From contig CAIIXF020000006.1 of the NCBI GenBank assembly GCA_903813345.2, positions 39,025,936 through 39,089,935 of the forward strand: a stretch of DNA of 64,000 nucleotides. Direction: 5' to 3'. This DNA comes from Owenia fusiformis. Taxonomy: Eukaryota > Annelida > Polychaeta > Sabellida > Oweniidae. Numbering within the stretch: the first letter of the stretch is position 1; every line of letters starts with the position of its first letter. The notes under the pieces were generated by a model. That model did no database searches. It saw only the letters and a program-made list of their open reading frames with translations, and was not told the DNA's origin. Positions 35,286 to 49,900 of the stretch are shown one piece after another. Position numbers and translations under genes: made by a program.

Positions 35286-36160
35286 AGTGTAAAAATATCT
35301 ACTATAAAACAAGATTAAGTTGGGCAAACAAGAGCTTTATAGCTCGTTTATTAATGAAAAATGATGCAATTTGTCAAGGTTTCGATAAACCATATTTAAA
35401 AAGTGTAAATAACATGGTCATGACTACAGATTAAAATCTTGTCATGTTTTTGCCCAGTTGTTTTAGACCCAACTTGCATAATTATGTATAGCGTCTTGTT
35501 GCACTTATGATGTGCAAAATAAAATATTATCAGCAACATAAGCTTTCTTGTGTTATCATCTGAATGCAACGAGCAAGTACCTAACAGCAATCTGAGCGAC
35601 TGAATCATAAATAACAGGATATTGGTTGCTTATGTTTGTTTACTTTTAACGATAGTGTCCCATTAAACATTAAATCACTAAGGAGTTAAGTAAGTAAATT
35701 GATTTATATCATTTCAAACTTTATCTAAAATTATTGTAATAAAATCTTTGTCGTGGCCGGAGTAAATGTACGATAAGTATAGTTTGAAGGATTTATTTAT
35801 CTACCAGATTTGAAAGGTGGAAATATCGGGATCTTGGTTGCTTACGTAGGTTTACTGTTTACAATAGTGCCCAATTAAACATTCTATCACCAGGGAGTTA
35901 AATGAATGGATTAAATCATTATTTTTGAAGAAAAGGCAAAATAAAAATGCAGTTGAATATGTTAACTCAATACCTTAGTGCTTTAGGGGACTTTTCAAAG
36001 AGATACCGAGTACAAAAATGGGCATGATTCTTAAAATCAAATAAAATATTATGAGGCATTTCACATTGTATAATTTATTTTTCACACTGTTTTATGTAAA
36101 ATTCTCCATCGTTATATGAGGACGTGGATGGAATATAACACATTGGCAGCAGAGGCCAAA
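35286..36160 (+). other. 3' flank of gene B
   Basis: The ggttgctta...aatcac(ca/ta)(g)gag segment shared with the flanks of genes A and C occurs twice (about 35620-35700 and 35825-35905). A possible AATAAA is in gcaaaataaaatatt near 35515. No gene. Confidence 0.45.
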
Positions 36161-36161
36161 T

Positions 36162-36640
36162 ACCAAAGTCGGTATTTTTGTTAATGTGACTATGCATCTA
36201 CCCACCCGTCCATTGCCAAAATCGGTATTTTTGTTAATGTGACTATGCATCTACCCACCCATCCATTGCCAAAATCGGTATTTTTTGTTAATGTGACTAT
36301 GCATCTACCCACCCATCCATTGCCAAAATCGGTATTTTTGTTAATGTGACTATGCATCTACCCACCCATCCATTGCCAAAATCGGTATTTTTGTTAATGT
36401 GACTATGCATCTACCCACCCATCCATTGCCAAAATCGGTATTTTTGTTAATGTGACTATGCATCTACCCACCCATCCATTGCCAAAATCGGTATTTTTGT
36501 TAATGTGCCTATGCATCTACCCACCCATCCATTGTCAAAATCGGTATTTTTGTTAATGTGACTATGCATCTACCCACCCATCCATTGCCAAAATCGGTAT
36601 TTTTGTTAATGTGACTATGCATCTACCCACCCATCAATTT
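36162..36640 (+). repeat. 53-bp minisatellite, about nine units
   Basis: Units read ccaaaatcggtatttttgtt, then aatgtgactatgcatctacc and cacccatccattg. Near-identical in tandem, with one unit having an extra T and a few with single substitutions. Confidence 0.95.
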
Positions 36641-37684
36641 ACACTGCCACAACCGATATTATTGTCCCGAATGTCAAACTGATAATCAGGTAATAGGCTA
36701 TATCATATCAAGATAAAGTCATTCGTCTAATTCTACATGAATTGTACAATGAAAAGAAATGTTTGCAGATGGAAATTAATTTGACATGCTGTATTATATC
36801 TACACAATTTATATTAAATTATTTAATACACTTATAAATTACACTTTACTCTGTAAACGAACAATTTGGGTTTCCCTTTAAATGGGGCACATCAACGAAA
36901 CCGAATATTCGTTTATTCCGTATATTATGAGTGAGATGTTTAGCTCTAATAAAATATGACTACAAAGAGGGGAGATGATGTGGTACATGTACCCGAGGTT
37001 CACTTTAACTCTCATTGGTAAAATCGGTTTTTACGAGGGGGGGGGGTCAAAGAGAAGCGGATGCGGGGGGGGGGGGGGGGGTGTTGAAATCAATATACAG
37101 AATATAGTATGCAAACTCATCAAATAACTAGTGTAGATGTATGATTTATTTTCCGCGATATAAGAGTGGGAAAAGGGGGTTTGTTATATAAAGAAGGGGG
37201 GGGGGGGTCAGGACAAATTGGAATTCGCATGAGGTCCATAAACCCCCTCTCACTATGCCCATGCATCTAGAGTAGTAAATGTGGTCGATATTTTTGAAAT
37301 GGCTCCAAAGATAAAATTGTAGGGATTCATATCGGTTGATTTTTCCGGATCGGATGTTTTTTAAAATGGCCAAAAAATCGTCGCCAGACGAGTAGACCAA
37401 TAAAACGTAGTAGAACAGAGACATTGAACAAGTTAAATTGCACTAAATATGAGTTGAAATCCATGAGTTATTCTCATTTGTTTGGCTTACATTTTTGGCT
37501 CACCCTGTAACCGTCTCTCTCTTTTCTGTATTTAACTTTAACGATACAAGAAAGTCTGTAGGGAATTTATTCCTGACCATCTCTCTATACGGTTTGTTTG
37601 CTTGCTTACAATCTGATGTTGGCAATTGACTCATAATCCTGAAATTTAGTTAATCTACAGCATATTTATTTTTATTTTAGTGTT
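36641..37684. other. Intergenic sequence between genes B and C
   Basis: Several G-runs (about 37037-37046, 37066-37081, 37197-37208) make this stretch prone to sequencing error. No gene recognised. Confidence 0.4.
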
Positions 37685-37942
37685 ACACAAACAATTGATC
37701 ACATTAAACCAATATCAGTAATTAAAATCGAAATAGGAAAAACTAATTAATGTGTTGTATGACGCAATTATTAATGATACTTTCATACATCGTAAATCTC
37801 GATGCTGTACACATGAAGGCAGTGGAAACAATTTATGTATTTATCAGATTTACTAGTAAATCATATACATACTTTCTAATTTATAACTGGAAGTGATACC
37901 ATATGTTTACACTTTACTCCTGATACCTGGACATTTCACAAG
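37685..37942 (+). promoter_or_regulatory. Upstream block of gene C (uninterrupted)
   Basis: Collinear with the gene A and B blocks (cacattaaaccaatatcagtaa, acgcaattattaatgatac, acatgaagg, tttacactttactcctgata, tggacatttcac), with no insertion. Probably the ancestral arrangement of the 5' region. Confidence 0.5.
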
Positions 37943-37988
37943 ATGAAAACCCTTGGGTTCCTCGTTGCCATGGCACTTCTAGGTTTTG
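37943..37988 (+). CDS. Gene C exon 1: signal peptide
   Basis: MKTLGFLVAMALLGF with donor gtaagt. A Lys near the N-terminus and a clean hydrophobic core make this a typical secretion signal. Confidence 0.82.
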
Positions 37989-40900
37989 GTAAGTTGCAGC
38001 AATACTTCTTATTATATATTCACGTATATGAGCCTTTTACGACAAAATATATATCAGGGTTAATCGAGGAAACCAATTTTTAGCACAGTTATGGCGATAA
38101 TATAGAAGGGAAAATATTGCATTTATGATTTTGAGAGCGGTATATACAGGGTGGGCCAAAAAAAAACAATACCCAACTTTAAATCAGACTGAAAATAGCT
38201 ATGTTCAATATGATACACTCTGATTTATATATCATTTTAAAGGTTATCCAATTTCGAACAATTTGGTATATAACACTATGTCATGAAATCAATATTAAAG
38301 TTTTATTATGCTTATTTGGGAGGCCGGGTCAGTATTTAAGGTATCCAGATTATAGGGAGAAAATAGTAAATCTGCGGAATAATGTTAATTTTTTATCTAT
38401 AGAATATCATTTTGTTAGGTGAATAAATGCTTGTATATTTGCATATTGTGTGACTAAACTTATTGTTTATGAATTTTAGTGTTGTTTATTATCAATAAGT
38501 ACTCAAAGGGGGTCTGTTAAAAGACAATAAACGTATATGTGACGAGGATTTTATTTTTGCCCCGTACCATACACTTGGTGAAATCGATAAAATAATATAT
38601 AAAAATATGTTTTATTTTCGGATATTTGTGTAAAAAGATGCGTAATAATACAGTATTTCCATTCAGTATTGTAATTATTATATTATATTATGAAGGAAAA
38701 AAATATAATCAGCATAATATACTACATTATATAGAGATTAATATAATATAATTAGAAATAAGTGAGATCCAAATATATTATTTGTACATATAAACATTTA
38801 CCAAATCCGATTATCTCAATAAGAAAATGTAGCAGAATGTTTTATTCCCGGTATAATATTCTTTTTTAGAATTATTTGCGCCAATTTATATTTATTCTGT
38901 CTTTCTAAAATATTATTTGGTCATATTTATCAATCCAAACTGATTATTGCAGTCTATTTAGATTTTTTTCTATTCTAAAAAATATTATTTTCTAGTATTT
39001 TCCAATCTAAGCAGAATATATCAAATTATATTGTATTATTTGGGTTCTAAAAAATATTATACTCGATTATTCTCGTCCAACTTGATGTACAATCCATCTG
39101 GTTAATTACTTAACCAAACAAAACAAAGAATGCACAGCATGGCAGTTAATAGGATTAACCGTTCTACAGGCCTTCTCATCTCTATTACTTACACATGTCA
39201 CACATATTTTATTTTGACTGTTCTATTTCTATTTGAAAAATATTTACAAATAAATGTTTAGAAGAAAGAAATTTAACTTGTTTTAAATTAATGTTAACAA
39301 TGGAGTAAAAATGTGAAAAAGTCATCAATTGAAAATCAAATAATTAACTTTCCAATGGGTTAATCGATTCAATCCAAATTTTAACACAATGTTAATCATA
39401 GAAAGAGGGATTTTATACAATTAAACAAATATGAAAAACTTAATTTGCAACAATCGGCTCTAGATATTAATCCATTCACTCTAACAAACGGATTAACTCT
39501 AACAATCGGATTAGTTATCACTGAACAAAACTCATTTCATAGAAATTGAAAAAACTTAGAGATTAAAGTATTACTTATATTGCTCTGTCATCAATACATG
39601 TACATGTAAGTGAATGGTAAAAATCTTCATGATTTTGAAAGAATTGTTGGTCAAGGGGAGGGGATCGTTACTCGTTAGGTACGGGACTGTATAAAATGCC
39701 TAATGTTTTTAGCTAAAATTTGAGTAGTTCTGTGTCAAGACTATTTTTGTGGTTGGCAGAGTGAATACGGGTGGTTGTTTGTGCCTGTGTAAGAGTGGCC
39801 CTTAGATGTTGTTTGTTGTTAACTTTATATGGCAGAGAAACAATGGAGTAAAAATGTGAGGAAACCCATTTATTAAAAATTAACTTTCCGTTGAGTCAAT
39901 CAATTTAATCCAAATTTTAACACCATGTTTATCATAACATAAGGGACATTATACAATCAAATAAATATGAAAAACTTGGTTTTTAAATTATTTTTTGTGG
40001 AACTTAGAACTCTTGGCTGTAGGAAATTAATCCATCGCCTCTAACAAACGGATTAGCTTTCAGTGTTAACAAAACTCATATTAAAGAAATTGAATAATTG
40101 GGGATTAAAGTTTTACTTATCATATTGCTCTGACATACATGTACTGTATGTCAACATGTTATTTACATCAGTTTGTTCTACCATGCACCAATTTGCTCAA
40201 AGCGTAATCATCGCTATGTCAGATGAAACATTAGGAATTAAATTAAATTGGTCCAATTGTAGTAGAAACAAATATATTACATCATGGACTAATCTGTTGT
40301 TTATATCCCCAGTTTATATCTCAGATATATGGATAACAGAAAACGCATGAATTGTGAAATGTGAGAGAATACACGTTTTAATTTTGTTTTAGCATGACTT
40401 AACACCACTTGTATCAGTGAACCTAATGACTACCTTTCTTATTTATTATCAGCGATTTGCCAGAAGAAATCTGGGCAATACATGTACATTTGTACATCCA
40501 ATATAATACAGGCTCGGAATAAGTTTTAGCCCAGGAGATCAATTTTCAAAACAAACCAAGAGGTCACAATTGATCATTTTGGCCCGAAATCACTTAACAT
40601 TGCTCAGATTGGTAAAAAATGTAGGATTTTGAAAGAATTTTGGCAAGGGGGGGGGGTTACTTGACCCCCCCCCCCTCCCTGGCCATGGACCTATACCAAA
40701 TTCGTAATGTATTGATATATAGCAGTTTCGTGTCATAAATGTTTTGTGTTGTTTGTGAAGTGATTAAAGGTGTTTGTGTCTGTGTAAGAGGGGGCTTTAA
40801 ATGTTGTTTGTTGTAAACTTAATTTGACAGAAAAACAATTGAGTTAAATTGTGAGGAAACCCAATAGAGTAAAAATGTGAGGAAACCCATTGATTAAAAA

Positions 40901-43900
40901 TTAACTTTCCGTTGAGTCAATCAATTAAATCCAAATTTTAACACAATGTTAATCATACCATAAGGGATATTATACAATCAAATAAACATGAAAAACTTAA
41001 TTTGCAATTTATTTTTCAGTTGAAATTAGAACCATTGGCTGTGGAAATTAATCCATTAACTCAAACAAACAGATTATTTATCAGTGTGAACAAAACTCAA
41101 ATCATGGAAATTGAATAATTAGGGATTAAAGTTTGACTTATTATATTGCTCTGGAATGTCAATACATGTATGTGAATGGTGAAAAACTACATGATTTTGA
41201 CAGAATTGTTGGCCACGGGGAGGGGGTCCTCAGCTACGGGTCTGTATAAAATGCGTAATGTGTTTATTGAATATTGAGCAGTTCCCTGTCATGACTGTTT
41301 TTCCGGTTGGCAAAGTGAATACAGGTGGTTGTTTGTACCTTTGTAAGAGGGGATCAATTTAAATGTTGTTTGCTATTAACTAAGAGAAACAATGGATTAA
41401 AAATGTGAGGAAAACAAATTAATTAAAAATTCAAAAATTAACTTTACAATGAATTAATTGATTGAATCAAAAATTGAACACAATGTTAATCATAACATGA
41501 GGGACATTATACAATCAAATATGTATGTAAAAACCTATTTTGCAAATTATTTTTGTGGAATTAAGAGCCATCAGCTGTAGAGATTAATCCATTAACCCTA
41601 ACAAACAGATTAATTATCAGTATGAATGAAACTCATTTCATAGGAATTGAATAATTAGGGATTAACGGCTCGAAAATAACCGCGTATAATAGGTTTTTGA
41701 TTGCAAATGCCAACTTATTATTTGCTCCTGACAGGAATATTATTCTATATTATTTGGCATTATATGTTGTTCCCTTTAAATAATACACGAATAATATTAT
41801 TAAATCAAAAATAATTCTTAAAAATACGTATTATATTTTTTTCCGTTATAATAAAAGAAATAACTGCCTATTATACAGGAAAAAATATTCTCTACGATTC
41901 TCTCTTAATGCAACTTATTTAGCAGTATATTAAACATTTTATTCTATATTATTTTTACTTTTTTACCAAGTGATAGATCTCAAGAGACATTGGCATTCCT
42001 TTGCTAACAAGGTGTCAATTTGATTGATCTCGATGCTTGGCCACCCAACCCGCCCCGATGCTACATGTAATTTGTTTGATTACGATACATGGAGCCATCT
42101 CGAGGAAATGGTACAATCAAAAGCATCCAATAAACAGCTTTGATGTGCTGAAACAGAATCCTAAAGTGCTGAAATGAATTGCAACAGAAATCTCTCAATA
42201 AGGTTATTGATAGATTGCGCTACCACTTGAAGCTTATTGTTGATGCATAGGGGAGGGGTGGGGGTATATTGAGCAATTGTGAAAATTGTTTAAATAAATA
42301 AAGTGTAAAATGTTATTAAACAACACTGAAATTCATAAACAATAAATTTAGTCACACAATGATGAAAATATCAGTATCCAAGCATGTATTCACCTAACAA
42401 AAGAATGATATTCTATAAATAAAAAATTAACATAATTCCGCAGATTTACTATTTTCTCCCTTAAATCTGGAGACCTTAAATAGCTACCCGGCCTCCCAAA
42501 TAAGTATAATAAAACTTTTCTATTGATTTCATGACATAGTGTTATATACCACATTGTTTGAAATTGTATAACCTTTAAAATGGTATGTAAGTCAATGTAC
42601 CATATCGAATGTAACTATTTTTATCCTGATTTGAAGTTGGGTATTGTTTTTTTGGCCCAACCTGTATATATTTCCCATTTACAGAATATCTTACATTCCA
42701 AAATATCCTCAAGGATAACAAAAGAAATTATGAAAAGCGACACAATGTCAACATTTTTTTCAAATTGTTGAACCTACATGTATTTACACAAAATATGATT
42801 TTTATTGCAAGAAAATATTATTCAACAAGGGGTCCAAGGCTTATTCAGAAGTAGAATGGTATTGAAAGTCTAGTTAAGAAGATATCAAAATTATGCTGAA
42901 AACAATGGATAGCATAAAGTTTCCATTTGCAAAAATAACATGGGATATATGGTTTTTAACTTCCCAACACTGCAAATTTCACTACCCATCACCTTTTCAG
43001 AAGTTGTTAATTTAGTGTAGAAGAAACTTTGGGTATTTTTGAATTGAAAAAACAAGATCATCCTTTTATATAATAATAATATATAAAAGAAGCCTAATTA
43101 TTTTAAAAATTGACAAGATGGGGTCCTTATCCATCAGTTTCAGAGAGTTGCAATGATCTCTGTATTATCACGGGATATTACTTGTTTTTTGATACCAACA
43201 ACTATTATTTATGACCAAAAACTACTCATAGTGAAATATATTACTGTCCAAAATTGCTTGTCATACTATACCTGGCCATCTCAAAATACCCCTTTACCGT
43301 AACAGAGTGATTTTATGCTTGTATTAATGGACTTCATTTTGGGACACCTTGTGTTTATATACCCGAACGGTTTCATATAAAATATATCATGGCAAGGTCG
43401 CTCTCTTTGTTTTATTTTCAGGATTAGCATCAAAATATGGACCATGTAAAGCGAAATGTAGAGCTCTAGGTCTACGGAAATGTTCAAGGATATGCAGAAT
43501 TGCAACAGTAATGTTAATATTAAATCTTTTTGTGAGGTCGTATTTAGAAAATAGATGAACGTTAAGAACCTGAATTGTTTGTTGGCATTCTGGATAAATA
43601 TAAAGGCGGCCATTTTGTATTTTCCGTCCTGAAATCTTGTCTGTCGAGGCTTGTGAATAGATTCCGAGCCAACTTTTCAGGGATTCATCTGAAATGTCCA
43701 GGAGTGTTTCTACGTATAACATTTTAAAGACTGATTAGATTTTAGGTATTCTGGGTAAATGTTAAGGTGGTCATTTTGAATTTTTCATCCTAAAATCGTG
43801 ACTATCGAGGCTTGTAGGTTTCCAGCCAAACCATTTTAGGGATTCATCTTGGATATTCAGGGATGTTTCTACATATGACAGTTTACAACTGATTAGGTTT

Positions 43901-46900
43901 GGGGCATTCTGGGTAAATGTTAAAGCTGTCATTTCCCTCCCTTAAATCCTGTCTGTCGAGGCCTGCCTACAGGTTTCCAGGTTTTATGGATTCATATTAA
44001 ACTTAGGGCTGTTTTTGGGTATGAACGTTTTGAATTGATTACTCTTTGGACAGTCTGGGTAAATGTTAAAGCGGCCATTTTGGATTTTCCGTCTCGAAAA
44101 CTGTATTCTATTCAAGAGTGCGATTCTGTTCACTCTGTGTCGTGTTTTATTTGGCACCGTACAACAACTTTTAAAATAGTATAATCAAAGAAGACTAAAA
44201 TTGGAAAGAATATGTAAAAAGCTACACCTAAAATATAAAAAAAAAACTGTAGGGTACTTCTGAAACAAAAACAATAATTTCAAGTAGCTGTCGATGTTTG
44301 TGGCTTGAGGAACAGCATCAGACACTGAAACGAAACGCGCAGATATTTTGGGTTAAAAAGGTTTGGAGACTTAAACAATTAAAAGTATTTCAAGTCGATT
44401 ACGATCTTGAAATTCAATTTTACAAACATTTTACATAGAGTAAACCATAAACTGTTGTAATGACCACAGTTGTTTTTATTGATGTTGTGATTGTTATACA
44501 TAGTTAATTAAAATAATTAAAAGTATGTTTGCCTGCAGTGTGATACCATTGCTTTGTCGTGTTGGAAAACCTGCTCAGACTCTATAAATGGTCCAAATGC
44601 TGCAAATGATCTGCGTGAATGTCTTCAACAGTGTAGAGTTGGGAATACCTGCGAAACTGCTTCTAACAAAAGTAATTCAAAAAATTACACAATATCTAAC
44701 CTCTAATATGATCATGGACAGTTAATTAAGTTTTTGAAAGTTTGACCCTTTCTCCTACTAGTAGTGAATATAGGACATATTCAGGTGAATTAATGAAAGG
44801 GTTATCCAAAACGAAATTTGAAGAGTAGACGTACAGAAAGCAAACGACCTGCAGTTGAACCTAACCGTCTAAAATTTTACGTTAAAGCAGAAGAACTAAA
44901 GTTTTTACTCTCCTGTTATTCATGGTTGAAAAATCCTTTTAGATTGCTTCATCAAAATATTAAAAGAAAATGGCCATCGGGAAGGTCCAGTTTTCACAAA
45001 GGATGGGCACTTTTACATTGTTTTGCCTTTTGACGGTGAGATCCGTAGAGTTGACTTGAAACTTAAGAAGGTATATATTTTCTAAATACCTTTATATCAA
45101 GTTTAACTGTTCATTTTAGTGATAACAAATAAAGGGTGGTCCAAAAAGCGAACCCTCGCAAAAATATATATCTCATTTTTGACCAGCTTTAATGGGCTAG
45201 TATCCTTACATATTTTAGATGAAGTTCTAAAGATACTGTTGGTACTATAGAGGTCAACCTCTTACAGAAGTTAGATGACATCTCCAGACATGCCTTATTT
45301 ATGGATTGTGTGCACCATCCGTGCTACACGGTTCTGGATAACTGCCGCAACGCAAATGATGAAGTCGTTCGCTGCTCTATCCAACTTATCTGGACATACG
45401 TATACTCGTATCTAAAGTTTTTTGCAATTAACAATTTCAACATTTGCTCTACAGTTCTGAATAACTGCTGTAACAAGAAGTTGTCCATCACTCAAAAAAC
45501 TTTATATACAATTTTATCCTCAATATAAAGATAAATCCGAGATTCAACATGTCCATGGGTTGCTTCAAGTAATGAACTACTTCAACATTCGTGTTGTGGT
45601 AGTCATCCAGATCCGCGAAGCATGGATTGAACAAATCATCCAAAATCAGACATGTCTGTTGATGCCATGTAATTTCTGCTCGAATAGACCGACTGACATC
45701 TATGGTACCCACCAAACGTTCGAGACCTTCCACCTTTAGAAAATATAACAATATTATCCCATTAATGCAGGTAATAATAGTATGTATAGTAGTGGATATA
45801 GGACATATTCAGGTGAATTAATGAAAGGGTTACCCAAAACAAAATTTGAAGAGTAGACGTACAGAAAGCAAACCACCTCAGTTGAACCTAACCGTCTAAA
45901 ATTTTACGTTAAAGCAGAAGAACTAAAGTTTTTACTCTCTCGTTATTCATGGTTGAAAAATGTCCAACTTATCTGGACATACGTGTAGTCGACGTAGTCG
46001 TATCTAAAGTTTTTTGCAATTAACAATTTCAACATTCGCTCTACAGTTCTGAATAACTGCTGTAACAGTTGTGTCAAAGTACGATTTACATTTTCCCCGA
46101 AAATCAGTAAGAAAATACATGTTTAAAGGCTTTGAATTAGAGGGAACTAATTGATTCTATTTTCTCAGTCTAGCACGTTCGTTGCCCCATCAGTAAATGG
46201 GTTTAATGGGATGCCAGCGGGATTACAATGTGACCTCGAAAACAATATCTGGGTTGCTGATGCAAGACTTGGTTTATTGAAGGTGGACCAAGATGGGTCC
46301 TTTACACAGGTAAGACATAATCGATGTAACCTCATATTTCGATGACAGCCTGTATCCTACTGCTACATTGTTCATCACATTTGATAATAATTCCGGTGGA
46401 ATGTTTTGGATTTCTCTTAGGACGTTGCCCTTAAGTTGTTGTAGGTCCTTTTGATTGGAATGAGCATTAAAACACTCCTTCAAATAGCCACAGAGAAGAT
46501 GTTTGAGGATGACGATGGCAGAACATACACAGAACAGGATCTTAAGAGGTTCTGGACAAATCATTTGATTCTGGACTTGTCATATTTTTTTTTCAACGAA
46601 ATCACATCCAAGGGTTGAATTTTTATTAGCTATTTAGAGAGTGAGTCCTGCCTAGTATTAATTTCAATAAAAAAAGTTAAAATAGAACCCTATTTGAGAG
46701 TCAATCTAATACTTACATTACATTGTTAAATTAAGGCAAATCCTGAAATATTTTTAAAGTGCGTTTTTTAATGAAATATTATCCAGCAAGTATTTAAATG
46801 AAACGGTCTTATTTAAATACAAATCATAACATGATATTTTTCATGAAACATTTTTCAATGAAATTCAATTGAAGGGTCAAGATAAAACGAGTTAATTTAG

Positions 46901-49900
46901 GTGAAAACCCTTACATGATGATGTGTTTTCATAACTTCTTTCATAAAATTCCATCAAGGGGTGAAGATAAAATGATCGAATTTAAGTGATTTAAGGATCA
47001 CGAGAATATGTTTTCTTTGATATTTTCTATGAAATCCCATCCAATGGTCAAGGTAAAATTTTGATTTTGATTTTGATTTGGTCACGTGTTCGAAAGATCC
47101 ATATAAGGCCCATAGAACCATATAGGAACGTCATTTTGAATGTCACGTGATAGATCCATATAAGGCTTTTGGAACCATTTATGGAAAGATGAGGGAAGCC
47201 CCTGACACCTGTTTCACGATTTTTATGCACTTCATTATTGTACCGAAGTTTGCCGATTCGATTCGTCGTATTTCGGAATCCTGGTGACAATTTTATACTC
47301 CATTGGAGTATTTTTGACCTACTTCTTATGACGGAAATTCCCGAACCTTGTTCGGATTAATCCGGATTTTCTGACCTACTTTATCTACCGAGATTTCACG
47401 AGTTAACATTCGTCTCATTCCGGAATCCTGGTGACAATTTTATACTCCATTGGAGTATTTTTGATCTACTTTTTCTGGATTTTGCCCTACTTATTATATC
47501 TTGACAAGCAAATCAAAAAGTTCGACATGAACGGGTCTCGATCAACTAACCTAGACTATGGAAGCCAGGCACGCTAACCATGAGGCCAACGAGCTACCGA
47601 TATGAAAGAACAAAAGTATTATATATTTATACCGAGCGTCAATTCAAAATGATCCTCACTTTTGTCTCCACTTAAATACGACTCGTCAGTTGTATCCAGA
47701 ATAGTAGAACGCCTATGGCGCTAGTGAATAACCAAGTCCCAGGTGAGTGGTTCGTATCCCTCCGTGATATACTATTTTTGTTTTATTAAATACGACAGAA
47801 AGGAGCAAGGTGTTGGTTGAAAACAAGACGTTAGTTTGTTTCAAAACAGTTTGGAAACATTAATCTCTGGAACATTATTTTTTCAACACTGATACAAATT
47901 TCCCTGACATTTCCCTGACATGTCTACCGTTTCAAAATTCATCTTTGGCCCTTTTGACCTAATTTTAAAATTACCTGACATTTCCAGCACTTGGAAAATC
48001 AAGTCAATTTCCCTGACATTTCCAGGTGTGTATGAACCCTGGAAATATCCCACTGGTTCGCCCTATGAATCGCTAGCACAGATTGGATTGATTAGTGTTT
48101 CAAAATGGTGGACGAAATGTTTGATTAGATAATTTACATATTAAGCTTCTTAAAGGGGCAACAAGGCCTGTACATAGAAATTTTTTTACATTTTCTGAAT
48201 TTTTAGGGCAACATTTGGCTTTAACATCTTTTTTTATACATTTTTTCTTAAAATGTATGGATAAACAATAAAATTTCAGCATTAAGCAGTGCAAATTCAG
48301 TTCAAAGCTTCTATAAAGGGAGTCCAACTTATAGATTTTGAAAATCCGACTCGTTTAAAGAAGAATATCAGCAGCTTAAATCACGCCTTGTGATCATACA
48401 AAATGGATGGAGGGGGGGGGGGGGGTAGGCGATTTCTGCAAAAAAACTCAACAAATTTGGAAGATTTATTTTTTTCAAGATAAAATTTACAACTGAATTG
48501 CCAAATGAATAGGCGCAGTGCATGGCAAAATATGTAAGGTCTTCTAGTATTCTTTGAACTGATACGCTTCTAAGATATGAGATCCATTATAAAAGGCGCA
48601 TCATCATCATCATCATCATCATCATCAACGTGCAAAAGTCAATGTTTTTGCTATAAATCAGGCAACAATGGTCTACACGACCTGTAATAAATAGGTATGA
48701 GGGGCGTTATTAGAGAATTTTCGTTATAAGTTTTTTAAAAACTTATACGTATACTTATACTTATAAACCCAATAAACAAGGTGTTTCATAATTTCCAAAT
48801 CGTCGGGAAATATCTCCTAGGACGGTAATAAAAAGGGCCAATGGCATACCATCCGTACCCCCTTGATGTAAAGCATGTTTAGTTGTGTCATATGTGTTTT
48901 CTAGAATCAAATAGGCTGATATAGCACACGGGTTTTACAGATTTATCTACTCTCAAATATATTTTTTGTAGATGATCGTTTTGAATCACCTTGTAGAAAT
49001 AACGAAGGGAGAATTAGTTCAGCTAATGAATGAGTCGAGCTATTTGATTGGATACTATGCCTATTCAGCCGATTAATTTTAATAAGCCATTCTGGTCAGT
49101 AGGTCCACACATATACTATGCGGAGATCCAACTCTGTAAGTTTATAATCTGCGTATAAAGGCCCTTTTATACGTAAAAACTTAAAAATTGACCTTATAAT
49201 TTCATGAGAACTTTGAAATGATCGACTCGTTCGTGTAGTGATTCACTTTAAAGGGTCTTGTTTATCGTACACTACAAGGACCCGTCAACTAGAATTTAGT
49301 TTATCGTGTTCATAATTGACACTAGCAAAGGACATTGTATTCGCAGTCCCTAGTTGATGATGAAGCTTGACTATATCGGGAATAGTTATGCCCCACTTGG
49401 TACAGATTAATGATGAAAATCAATTTGAATTGATTTTAGTTCGACAAGACCCTTTAAAATATAAGTATACGTATAAGTTTTTGAAACAACTTATAACGAA
49501 AATTCTCTATTATCACAACACTGACATTGCTCACTTTTTAAAGTTGTTCAAAGCGTTATATGTAAATGGGCGTGTGGAAGGCCCGTGGGTGGCAATAAAA
49601 TAACTCGAACTTCAAATTAAAATATATATAAAATAGTATATTTCAAACTTCAATGATTAAAATACAATGCTCTGTAATGTACAACATGAACTCTTACAGC
49701 AACTACTGACAAGCCAACACCCAATGCAAACTCAGCTACCACATATTGGGGAACAATAGATATATAAAACTGACACAGTTTGCATAGTTGAATAACTCAA
49801 GGTGAAAAGTGAACATGGTATTAAAAGAGTAAAACTGCAAACAACCTACTTAGGGACCTGTTATATTGAGATTTTTTTTTTTATTTATAAATTTATTTCA

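Noticed and set aside
48596-48627. Possible CRISPR-like or regulatory short repeat
   Set aside because: A simple trinucleotide (ATC)n microsatellite in a eukaryotic sequence.
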